A stretch of DNA of 7,413 nt from Candidatus Poribacteria bacterium. Lineage in GTDB: Bacteria; Poribacteria; WGA-4E; WGA-3G. The position numbers were made by a program, and so were the translations under genes. Where the stretch lies: NCBI GenBank assembly GCA_028818995.1, contig JAPPMR010000436.1:1-7413 (forward strand), written 5' to 3'. Positions 1 to 5,684 of this stretch are shown in pieces. Below the pieces are notes generated by a model. It searched no databases. It saw only the letters and a list, made by a program, of their open reading frames with translations, and had not been told where the DNA came from. Position 1 is the stretch's first letter. Every line of letters starts with the position of its first letter.

Positions 1-117
1 TGGATTACAGTGAAGGAAAATGCAGCTATATTTGAAGTGTCGGTCTCTGACAAAGATTCACCACTTGAAGTCATGGCAAAACTTGCACCTTTTATCATTT
101 CTAACTTGGATTTTTAG
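1..117 (+). CDS. C-terminal fragment of an unrecognised protein
   Basis: An open frame enters from the left edge and ends at a TAG at 115-117, giving the last 38 residues of a protein whose start lies outside the window. The fragment ends in A-K-L-A-P-F-I-I-S-N-L-D-F. It contains no motif I can assign, and no transmembrane helix is evident. The next gene starts only 14 bases after the stop, so the two may be co-transcribed. That it is coding is inferred from the frame being open from the edge and from the tight junction; the piece is too short to prove it. Confidence 0.5.
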   Translation, partial: WITVKENAAIFEVSVSDKDSPLEVMAKLAPFIISNLDF

Positions 118-131
118 AAGAATCTAAAATA

Positions 132-404
132 ATGTCTGAATGGATTAGCACCATCAATCAAAAAACAAAATGGATGAAGTGGCCTTGTGTTATTTTTTGC
201 TTGCTAATAGGAATATACAATATTATTGATGGTTTTATATTGCTACAAGATATTCAAGGAGACCGATCAGGCATCCTACTCATTATCTCTGGTTCGTTTT
301 TTCTCTTAAGTGGTGTCTTTCAATTTTTATCGCGTTATCTTACTGCTAATATTGTAGGTGCTCTCTCAGCAGTTGTTGGGTTGATTATATTTTTCATCGC
401 TTAA
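132..404 (+). CDS. Small hypothetical integral membrane protein (three predicted helices)
   Basis: This 90-residue protein is dominated by hydrophobic stretches. Roughly, helix 1 covers residues 18-38, helix 2 covers 47-66 and helix 3 covers 71-89, with a short charged loop (Q-G-D-R-S-G) between helices 1 and 2. The N-terminus carries K-K and K-W-M-K-W before the first helix, and the chain ends almost inside the third helix. The start has only a weak upstream GAAG, and the preceding gene ends 14 bases earlier, so translation may be coupled to it. I recognise no family; its size and layout fit many small inner-membrane proteins of unknown role. The gene is followed by an 82-base A/T-rich gap before the sugar isomerase gene. 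Confidence 0.65.
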   Translation: MSEWISTINQKTKWMKWPCVIFCLLIGIYNIIDGFILLQDIQGDRSGILLIISGSFFLLSGVFQFLSRYLTANIVGALSAVVGLIIFFIA

Positions 405-486
405 TTTTGTTATTGAAAAAAAATCGTGTTTAGTGTGTCTGTCTTTCCTATTAAGTGAAAAGCACGGAATTATAGAGGAATAAAAA

Positions 487-1299
487 ATGATAGATGTATG
501 TTTTTTTGCTGACGAAGTTTCCAGAGAAGATTTTGAGGAAGCTATCAAACTCGGTGTTGAAGCGGGTGCCACTACTGTAGAAGTGCGTGGTGGTGTTTGG
601 GGTAAACACGTAACTGAAATTGACGATGACGATGTGAAACGCGCACAAGACGTACTAACTTCTTACGATGTCTGCGTCGCGAGCGTAGGTTCGCCTTTTG
701 GGAAATGTGCAATTGACAATCCACAAGAGTATGAACGCCACCTGCGGCACTTTGACCGAATGGTTGAACTCGCGCATGCCTTTGAAACACAAATTATTCG
801 AGGATTTGCATTTTGGAATCCAAATCGGAGACTTAAAGAATCGTCGCGCCCAGATATAAACGACTATTTGGAACAGATTGTCGAAAAACTTTCACCCGTA
901 GTGCCGATTGCTGAAAGTGCAAACGTGATCCTCGCTTTTGAGAATGAAGATGCTACACTCGCTGGCACTTGTGAAGAGACGCGAACTGTTATTGATGCGC
1001 TGGGCAATAGTCCTGCACTCGCTTCATGTTGGGATGTCAATAACGGTTTACACTGCGGAGAAAATCCATTACCTGATGGGTATTCACATATTAAGGGACT
1101 CGTGCGACATGTGCATGTAAAACCGAATCGTGAGAAAAATCTGGATCCAATTAGAGACACAGATTTGCGCTATGAACAATTGTTGCAAACATTAATTGAT
1201 GACGGATTTAAAGGTGCTGCGAGCATTGAACACTGGGGAAACCCAGAACAGATGTTAGACGGTATCCGCCAACTTCGCGCGGTTGTTGATGCAATGTAA
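487..1299 (+). CDS. Sugar phosphate isomerase/epimerase-like TIM-barrel protein (xylose isomerase-like / AP endonuclease 2 superfamily)
   Basis: The 270-residue product has the length and layout of a single xylose-isomerase-like TIM barrel. Visible barrel markers include the opening strand with F-F-A-D-E (6-10), T-V-E-V-R near 30-34, and an expected divalent-metal ligand set: E152 in F-E-N-E-D, D183 in C-W-D-V-N-N, H210 in H-V-H-V-K-P and E248 in S-I-E-H-W-G. Family members isomerise or epimerise sugars, ketoses or inositol derivatives, usually with Mn2+, Mg2+ or Co2+ in the cytoplasm; no signal peptide is present. A GAGGA at 475-479 lies seven bases before the ATG and fixes the start. The SGNH hydrolase gene follows after 30 bases and a Gfo/Idh/MocA gene comes next, which suggests a catabolic operon. 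The exact substrate cannot be told from sequence. Sister families such as hydroxypyruvate isomerase or inosose dehydratase are possible, but none of their diagnostic features is evident to me. Confidence 0.88.
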   Translation: MIDVCFFADEVSREDFEEAIKLGVEAGATTVEVRGGVWGKHVTEIDDDDVKRAQDVLTSYDVCVASVGSPFGKCAIDNPQEYERHLRHFDRMVELAHAFETQIIRGFAFWNPNRRLKESSRPDINDYLEQIVEKLSPVVPIAESANVILAFENEDATLAGTCEETRTVIDALGNSPALASCWDVNNGLHCGENPLPDGYSHIKGLVRHVHVKPNREKNLDPIRDTDLRYEQLLQTLIDDGFKGAASIEHWGNPEQMLDGIRQLRAVVDAM

Positions 1300-1329
1300 C
1301 TCACACTAAAACAGAGGAGAACTATTATA

Positions 1330-2319
1330 ATGCAGTTGAAACCTGACACTCCGAATCTAAATTGGCAAGGTGTTGTATCCCTTGAAAAAACAGATACTTC
1401 TATTATGCCATGGCGCACACCTCACGAGATGCACGTGCTGTTTCCAGAACCGTTATTAGAACGTTCAGCAATGCCTGCGGGAGTTCGTATCAGTTTTCGG
1501 AGCAACACCACGCGCATTTCAGGCAGTATTGTTGAACAACGTGAATCCGGTATGCTTGATCTCTGTTGTGATGGAGAATTTATTGCGTCGTATGATCTGA
1601 AAGGACAAAACAGTTTCGTCTTTGAAAACTTGTCAGATCAGGATAAATTAATTGAACTCTGGCTACCACAATTCGGAAGGTTTCAACTCCGCAATTTAGA
1701 CATAGACGATGGTGCAACATTAGAACCGTTCATTGACAAACGTCCCCGATGGGTTACTTATGGAAGTTCTATCACACAGTGTCGTTCAGCAGCATCACCA
1801 ACGCAAACCTGGCCTGGCATTGTTGCTCGTGATCGGAATTTTAACTTAACCTGTCTCGGTTACGGTGGACAGTGCCACCTTGATGCAATGGTTGCGCGAA
1901 TGATTCGCGACCTACCTGCGAATTATATCTCAATGTGTCTCGGCATTAATATCCAAGGCGCGTCAAGTTTGGGTCCCCGTGCGTTCCGTCCAGCGATTAT
2001 TGGTGCTGTGCAGATTATTCGTGAGAAACACACAGAAATACCTATTGTCTTGATGTCGCCTATCTATTGTCCAAACAGAGAGGAAAACCCAAACGCTGTC
2101 GGTTTCAATCTGCAGAAAATGCGTGAAGAGGTGCAGGCAGCTGCCGAAGCACTTAAAACTTATGGCGACGAAAATATACATTACGTCAGCGGTTTAGACG
2201 TATTTGGTTCAGATTTTGTGGATTTACTTCCTGATAATCTGCATCCCGATTCAGAAGGTTACCGGGTGATGGGTAAAAATTTTGTAACTGAAGTTGCGAA
2301 CAAATTTTTCGTTGAATAA
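1330..2319 (+). CDS. SGNH/GDSL-family hydrolase with N-terminal beta-rich domain (probable carbohydrate esterase)
   Basis: The 329-residue protein has two parts. Residues about 1-135 form a beta-rich region, probably a jelly-roll accessory domain. Residues about 138-325 are an SGNH hydrolase. Its blocks are visible: block I is Y-G-S-S-I-T with S147 as the likely nucleophile, block II contributes a glycine in L-G-Y-G-G (176-180), block III is L-G-I-N with N207, and block V is D-N-L-H with D302 and H305. The G-S-S-I-T version of block I, in place of G-D-S, matches the SGNH subfamily that carries an N-terminal beta domain. Such enzymes remove acyl groups, often acetyl, from sugars or small molecules. 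No signal peptide is seen, so a cytoplasmic site and a soluble imported substrate are inferred. GAGGAG at 1314-1319 is the ribosome site, ten bases before the ATG. It sits between the sugar isomerase and oxidoreductase genes, which suggests a shared pathway. Confidence 0.88.
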   Translation: MQLKPDTPNLNWQGVVSLEKTDTSIMPWRTPHEMHVLFPEPLLERSAMPAGVRISFRSNTTRISGSIVEQRESGMLDLCCDGEFIASYDLKGQNSFVFENLSDQDKLIELWLPQFGRFQLRNLDIDDGATLEPFIDKRPRWVTYGSSITQCRSAASPTQTWPGIVARDRNFNLTCLGYGGQCHLDAMVARMIRDLPANYISMCLGINIQGASSLGPRAFRPAIIGAVQIIREKHTEIPIVLMSPIYCPNREENPNAVGFNLQKMREEVQAAAEALKTYGDENIHYVSGLDVFGSDFVDLLPDNLHPDSEGYRVMGKNFVTEVANKFFVE

Positions 2320-2370
2320 TCTTAATTCTATGGGTTCTATTTAAATTTATCAAGAATTGAGGAGGTTGCT

Positions 2371-3450
2371 ATGGAAACGTATCGTGCTGCTGTAATTGGT
2401 TGTAGTCGAATGGGTGCATTTATTGACAACGAAGTTCCCGATTACGAAGCGATTAAGTTGCCTTATTCCCATGCTGCAGGCTTTTTTGCCGAAGAACGAA
2501 CTGACCTTATTGCATGTGCTGATCTACGCCCGAAAATAATGGAGCATTTTGGAAATCGTTATAATGTCCCTAAAGCGAATCACTACACCGATTATCGTGA
2601 GATGCTTGAAAAAGAACAACCGGATATTGTTAGTGTTGCAACACAACCTGAACATCGCGCGGAAATTGTCATTTATGCTGCTGAACACGGTGTGAAAGCT
2701 ATTTATGCAGAGAAAGCGATGGCGGCATCTATGGACGAAGCAGCTGCGATGGTTTCTTCGGTAGAACAAAATAATGTCGCTTTCAATCTCGGTACAAATC
2801 GCCGATGGCACACAGGCTTTGACAAGATGAAAGAAATCATTGACAGCGGTGAAATCGGCAAGCTGCGAACACTGATTATTTATGGTAACGGTTCGCTTTT
2901 CAATAGTGCAAGCCATCATCTTGACCTGATTTTACGCCTGAATAGCGATGCACCTGCAAGTTGGGTTACCGGCTACCTTCCGCAAGGTGATTCAGTTTTT
3001 GATGGCGACGTACTGCAAGTCGACCCGATTGGTGGTGGGACTATCCAATTTGAAAATGGTGTGATAGCACATGCACTCTTAACACCACGCAGTAGTGAAT
3101 GGGAAGCAATTTGTGATGGCGGAACCGTTACATGCTGGAACAACGGTTGGCAGTGGCATCTCCGTAAACAACAAGATGTACCGGGATGGCGAGCGTGTAA
3201 AGTACCTGACACCTTTCCTGCCTTTGAACGTACCAGTAGCACTGCAAACTTGATTAAAGACCTTGTTCGCGCATTAGATACAGGCGAACCGACACGCGGT
3301 GGGGTGCGGTGCGCGTATGCCAGCACTGATTTGATTTTCGGTATCATCGAATCACATCTACATAACGGCGCACGGATTGATTTTCCATTGAAAGATTCTA
3401 AAATTCGTTTACAAAGAAATCCATCCGCAAGACAACCGCGGATTGAGTAA
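2371..3450 (+). CDS. Gfo/Idh/MocA-family NAD(P)-dependent oxidoreductase (first copy)
   Basis: The 359-residue product has an N-terminal Rossmann fold: strand Y-R-A-A-V-I-G, then G10-C-S-R-M-G15, and an acidic D51 in A-C-A-D at the end of beta-2. D-I-V-S-V-A-T-Q-P follows at about 85-93, then an E114-K115 pair and a C-terminal alpha/beta catalytic domain. S-H-H-L-D-L (181-186) fits the usual H-x-x-D-type catalytic motif. Family members oxidise or reduce hydroxyl groups of sugars, inositols and their derivatives. Two positions are unusual: the middle glycine of GxGxxG is serine, and the usual EKP motif reads E-K-A. A very good ribosome site, GAGGAGG at 2359-2365, lies five bases before the ATG. 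It is the third gene of the first sugar set, and its stop codon lies inside a hairpin (3445-3473). The substrate is unknown. Confidence 0.9.
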   Translation: METYRAAVIGCSRMGAFIDNEVPDYEAIKLPYSHAAGFFAEERTDLIACADLRPKIMEHFGNRYNVPKANHYTDYREMLEKEQPDIVSVATQPEHRAEIVIYAAEHGVKAIYAEKAMAASMDEAAAMVSSVEQNNVAFNLGTNRRWHTGFDKMKEIIDSGEIGKLRTLIIYGNGSLFNSASHHLDLILRLNSDAPASWVTGYLPQGDSVFDGDVLQVDPIGGGTIQFENGVIAHALLTPRSSEWEAICDGGTVTCWNNGWQWHLRKQQDVPGWRACKVPDTFPAFERTSSTANLIKDLVRALDTGEPTRGGVRCAYASTDLIFGIIESHLHNGARIDFPLKDSKIRLQRNPSARQPRIE

Positions 3451-3473
3451 CCACAATAATTGTGGAATTACTC
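3445..3473 (+). terminator. Hairpin across a stop codon, possible weak terminator or 3' stabiliser
   Basis: GAGTAA (3445-3450, containing the TAA stop) pairs with TTACTC (3468-3473), and CCACA (3451-3455) pairs with TGTGG (3461-3465), leaving loop ATAAT and a two-base AA bulge on the 3' side. That is 11 base pairs read directly from the sequence. The downstream bases TCTTTGAGTTGTTTT are only moderately T-rich, so this is not a textbook intrinsic terminator. It may separate the first sugar gene set from the secreted-protein gene, or protect the 3' end of the upstream message. Confidence 0.4.
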
Positions 3474-3495
3474 TCTTTGAGTTGTTTTAAAACCT

Positions 3496-3523
3496 TTGTT
3501 GAAACTTCTAACCAAAATATATT
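3496..3523 (+). promoter_or_regulatory. Possible sigma-70-type promoter before the secreted discoidin gene
   Basis: TTGTTG at 3496-3501 could be a -35 box. It is separated by 16 bases from TATATT at 3518-3523, a five-of-six match to the -10 consensus. The 100-base spacer after the preceding hairpin is the longest gap in this plus-strand stretch before 6450, so a promoter here is plausible. The predicted start would fall just before the ribosome site, leaving a very short leader, and the -35 match is poor. The A/T-rich background makes chance matches likely. Confidence 0.25.
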
Positions 3524-3529
3524 TTGGTT
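3510..3529. promoter_or_regulatory. Perfect 20-bp palindrome, operator-like
   Basis: AACCAAAATATATTTTGGTT is identical to its reverse complement over all 20 bases. It ends two bases before the AAAAGGAGG ribosome site of the discoidin gene and contains the possible -10 box. An uninterrupted palindrome of this length just upstream of a gene fits a binding site for a dimeric regulator. As RNA it could only form a weak A/U hairpin. No regulator gene lies in the window. Confidence 0.4.
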
Positions 3530-3550
3530 CTAAAAGGAGGAATTTTTCCA

Positions 3551-4267
3551 ATGAGACTCACAACTTTCTGTTTGCTTGTGATGGTAGTTATGTTAATAGC
3601 ACCTATTGTTTTAGCACTTCATGATGAAGACAAAGGACCGGAAAAATTTGGGATTTACGAATTCAAGGAGCAAGACATCAAAGCGGCAACGGATGCTTGT
3701 GATGCTGGCGGTCAAGCAGGTCCCGAATTTGTGCCAACAGTTCGGGATAAGCAACCGAATTTGGCACTACTGAAGGATGCGAAACCAGAGGCTTCTTCGC
3801 TAATAAATGGGTGGTGTCCTCAACGACACTGCACCGAATACCTAAACGACGGTTTCTATAACAACTGTCGTAGTTGGATTATTGGTGCAATACCCGGTTG
3901 GGCACAGATTGACATCGGTGCAGTCGCTAATGTAAACCGCATCTATTTCGGTAGCGATCATGCGCAAAGTTTTCTTGACCGGATGGCGGTGGACTTTGAT
4001 ATCCTCGTCGCAACAACTAAAGCAGACGCGAACTCGGAAGCAAACACTTGGAAAAAGGTCTATACCCACAAAGGCGCTGCAATAAGCAAAACCACTGAGA
4101 TAACCTTTGACGATGTAGAAGCACGATGGTTGCGCATCCACATTCGCGCCAATGGTGGTGCTCGTATTGACGAAATAGAGATTTATGGTGGCAACGATCC
4201 GATGGCAGTTGAACCAAAAGCCAAACTAACGACAATTTGGGCACAAGTTAAAACTGATAAATTCTAA
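3551..4267 (+). CDS. Secreted F5/8 type C (discoidin-like) domain protein
   Basis: The 238-residue precursor begins with a classical signal peptide. M-R-L is followed by a hydrophobic core to about residue 20, with V20-L21-A22 fitting a signal peptidase I site before L-H-D-E-D. Residues about 70-213 form one F5/8 type C domain: N-L-A-L-L-K-D-A at the start, Y-L-N-D-G-F (97-102), S-W-I (108-110), W-A-Q-I-D-I-G (117-123), V-N-R-I-Y-F (128-133), D-F-D-I-L-V (148-153), W-L-R-I-H-I (193-198) and R-I-D-E-I-E-I-Y-G (205-213). Such domains usually bind carbohydrates or anionic surfaces. A short tail with P-K-A-K-L-T-T-I-W follows and has no assigned role. AAAAGGAGG at 3532-3540 lies ten bases before ATG 3551, so the longer TTG start at 3524 is rejected. 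A role in binding extracellular glycan for the neighbouring sugar enzymes is inferred. Confidence 0.87.
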   Translation: MRLTTFCLLVMVVMLIAPIVLALHDEDKGPEKFGIYEFKEQDIKAATDACDAGGQAGPEFVPTVRDKQPNLALLKDAKPEASSLINGWCPQRHCTEYLNDGFYNNCRSWIIGAIPGWAQIDIGAVANVNRIYFGSDHAQSFLDRMAVDFDILVATTKADANSEANTWKKVYTHKGAAISKTTEITFDDVEARWLRIHIRANGGARIDEIEIYGGNDPMAVEPKAKLTTIWAQVKTDKF

Positions 4268-4292
4268 CAATATGTAGGGAACTTGAAGCATA

Positions 4293-5330
4293 ATGATCCA
4301 AGCAAAATCTGTAGCGAACACGAATCGCGGTGTTAATCCTTTAGCCATAGGTATTGTTGGTGCTGGCACGATGGGCAGACACCACCAAAACGTGATTACT
4401 AACTACGGCGCACGTGTAGTCGCTGTCCATGATGTGCGGCTTGAAGCAGCACAAGAACTCGCAACACATGCTCGCACTGAACTTGCTACTGATGCTCTGA
4501 ATGTTTTTTTTGATGTAGAAATGGACGGGGTGGTGATTACAACACCACCCCCCATTCGTTTAGAGCCTATTCAAATGGCGTGTGAAAATGGCATTGCATT
4601 GATGGTTGAAAAACCGCCTGCCCTGAATATAAGTGAGGGACAAAAATGTTTTGAATGTATTGAGAAGGCAGGTGTGATGGCAGCTGCCGGATTTCAACTT
4701 AGGTATCATCCGCTCTATGAACAACTGAAAACATTAATCGCTTCGGAGACAGTTCATCTCGTTAGAACAGTATGCACAGTCAATTACTATCTCGATTTTC
4801 AAATGAAAGATTGGTTTCTACAGTCTGAGATTAGTGGCGGACCCTTAGCAGAACAAGCCGTGCATGTATTGGATTGTGCGCGATTTGTGATGGGAGATCC
4901 AAAACCGATACAAGCACATGCACTGGCTGCGAAAAATATGGCGTTAGAACGTACTGAATTTGACTCAGAAAATGCGATTCAGATGACTTACGAATTGGAC
5001 AATGGTGTTTTCGGAACGCATATGAATCATTGCGGCACTGAAGGGTTTTGTTTTGATGTTGAGGTCATAGGTCCGCATTTACGCTTGCAAGCAAATATGA
5101 CGGAAAATGCAATTCGCGGTTATCTTAATGGTGAAACAATAAATGAACCTGCTGTTTCACAAAACAGTTTGGGTTTAGACAAAACGGAAGCGTGGCTACG
5201 GGCTATTGAAACGGGGGACAGAACTCTGATCCGTTCTACTTTCGCTGACGCACTTCAAACGCTCGCATTAATTGATGCGGCAGTAAAAAGCCGTAACACA
5301 GGACGATTCATTCAAGTGGAGGAATTATGA
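4293..5330 (+). CDS. Gfo/Idh/MocA-family NAD(P)-dependent oxidoreductase (second copy)
   Basis: The 345-residue protein has a canonical Rossmann motif G20-I-V-G-A-G-T-M-G28, an acidic D47 in A-V-H-D-V after beta-2, D-G-V-V-I-T-T-P-P (78-86) and a regular E106-K107-P108. In the catalytic domain G-G-P-L-A-E-Q-A-V-H-V-L-D (182-194) supplies H191 and D194. It probably oxidises or reduces a sugar or polyol hydroxyl in the cytoplasm. It is clearly divergent from the copy at 2371-3450, so the two likely act on different substrates. The start is uncertain: only GAAG at 4285-4288 and TAGGGA at 4275-4280 precede the ATG, and about 16 residues come before the first beta strand. The stop TGA overlaps the ATG of the ArsC-like gene by one base (TGATG), which implies translational coupling. 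A strong hairpin lies inside the gene at 4527-4551. Confidence 0.9.
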   Translation: MIQAKSVANTNRGVNPLAIGIVGAGTMGRHHQNVITNYGARVVAVHDVRLEAAQELATHARTELATDALNVFFDVEMDGVVITTPPPIRLEPIQMACENGIALMVEKPPALNISEGQKCFECIEKAGVMAAAGFQLRYHPLYEQLKTLIASETVHLVRTVCTVNYYLDFQMKDWFLQSEISGGPLAEQAVHVLDCARFVMGDPKPIQAHALAAKNMALERTEFDSENAIQMTYELDNGVFGTHMNHCGTEGFCFDVEVIGPHLRLQANMTENAIRGYLNGETINEPAVSQNSLGLDKTEAWLRAIETGDRTLIRSTFADALQTLALIDAAVKSRNTGRFIQVEEL

Positions 5331-5674
5331 TGATAGACTGGATCTATTTTCGGAATAGCTGAAACTCGTGCAAAAAAGTGCAAGAGGTTCTTGACACAAA
5401 CAACCTACAAGCAGAAAATAGAACTGATGCTCGAAAAGAGAAGTTAGAAGCAGATGCTGTATGGGATTTAATGGGTTCCGCTGAACGGATAGTTGTCGCG
5501 AAAGGTAAGAGTGTAGAAACCTTTGTGCCTGATGAAGATGACCGTGATGCGATCTTGAAAGCAGTTTTGGGAAGGAGTGGTAGTCTGCGTGCACCGACGG
5601 TTAAGACACGGAATATCTTTTTTGTTGGTTACAACGATGCACTCTATGCTGACGTACCCTTCGCAAATGGATAG
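5330..5674 (+). CDS. ArsC/Spx-like thioredoxin-fold protein, probable selenoprotein with in-frame TGA (Sec) at 5360-5362
   Basis: Reading from ATG 5330 through one in-frame TGA gives 114 residues, the usual ArsC-family length. The N-terminus runs M-I-D-W-I-Y-F-R-N-S-U-N-S-C-K-K-V, where U is the TGA at residue 11. The first beta strand plus a U-x-x-C motif (U11, C14) matches the CxxC of Spx and related ArsC-family proteins. The C-terminal half has L-R-A-P-T-V (86-91, P89 the likely cis-proline) and V-G-Y-N-D (99-103), both typical of the family. GGAGG at 5318-5322 lies seven bases before ATG 5330, which overlaps the upstream stop; ATG 5327 is possible but closer. A SECIS-like hairpin follows the TGA. 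From family knowledge it should be a cytoplasmic thiol/selenol redox protein; actual arsenate reduction is not established. Alternatives are a single-base nonsense change in a Cys codon or a sequencing error. A GTG start at 5378 would remove the whole redox motif and has no ribosome site. Confidence 0.8.
5378..5397 (+). promoter_or_regulatory. Candidate bacterial SECIS stem-loop
   Basis: GTG (5378-5380) plus CAAGA (5381-5385) pairs with TCTTG (5389-5393) and, after one bulged A (5394), CAC (5395-5397), leaving a three-base loop GGT. This is an eight-pair stem, and its loop begins 24 bases after the last base of the TGA at 5360-5362. Known bacterial SECIS elements lie directly downstream of the UGA inside the coding region, with a small apical loop containing an early G and often a bulge; the E. 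coli fdhF loop also contains GGU. An alternative, mismatched hairpin at 5361-5390 (GAA/TTC, CTC/GAG, TGC/GCA) would compete with it. Function is inferred from position and shape. Confidence 0.6.
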
Positions 5675-5684
5675 CTAAAAACCG

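Noticed and set aside
938..1120. Alternative plus-strand open frame inside the sugar isomerase gene
   Set aside because: It overlaps a gene with full metal-ligand motifs in another frame and shows no domain or ribosome site of its own.
3524..3550. TTG start for the discoidin protein
   Set aside because: It would place the AAAAGGAGG ribosome site partly inside the coding region and put M-V-L-K-G-G-I-F-P before a complete signal peptide. ATG 3551 has the correct spacing.
5325..5594. Minus-strand open frame opposite the ArsC-like gene
   Set aside because: Its protein has no recognisable motif and a low-complexity H/S/L-rich composition. It lies fully opposite a plus-strand frame with clear family signatures.
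5378..5674. A 98-residue gene starting at GTG 5378
   Set aside because: There is no ribosome site before the GTG, and the protein would lack the first strand and redox motif of its family. The frame continues upstream through the TGA to an ATG with GGAGG, so this is a truncation artefact.
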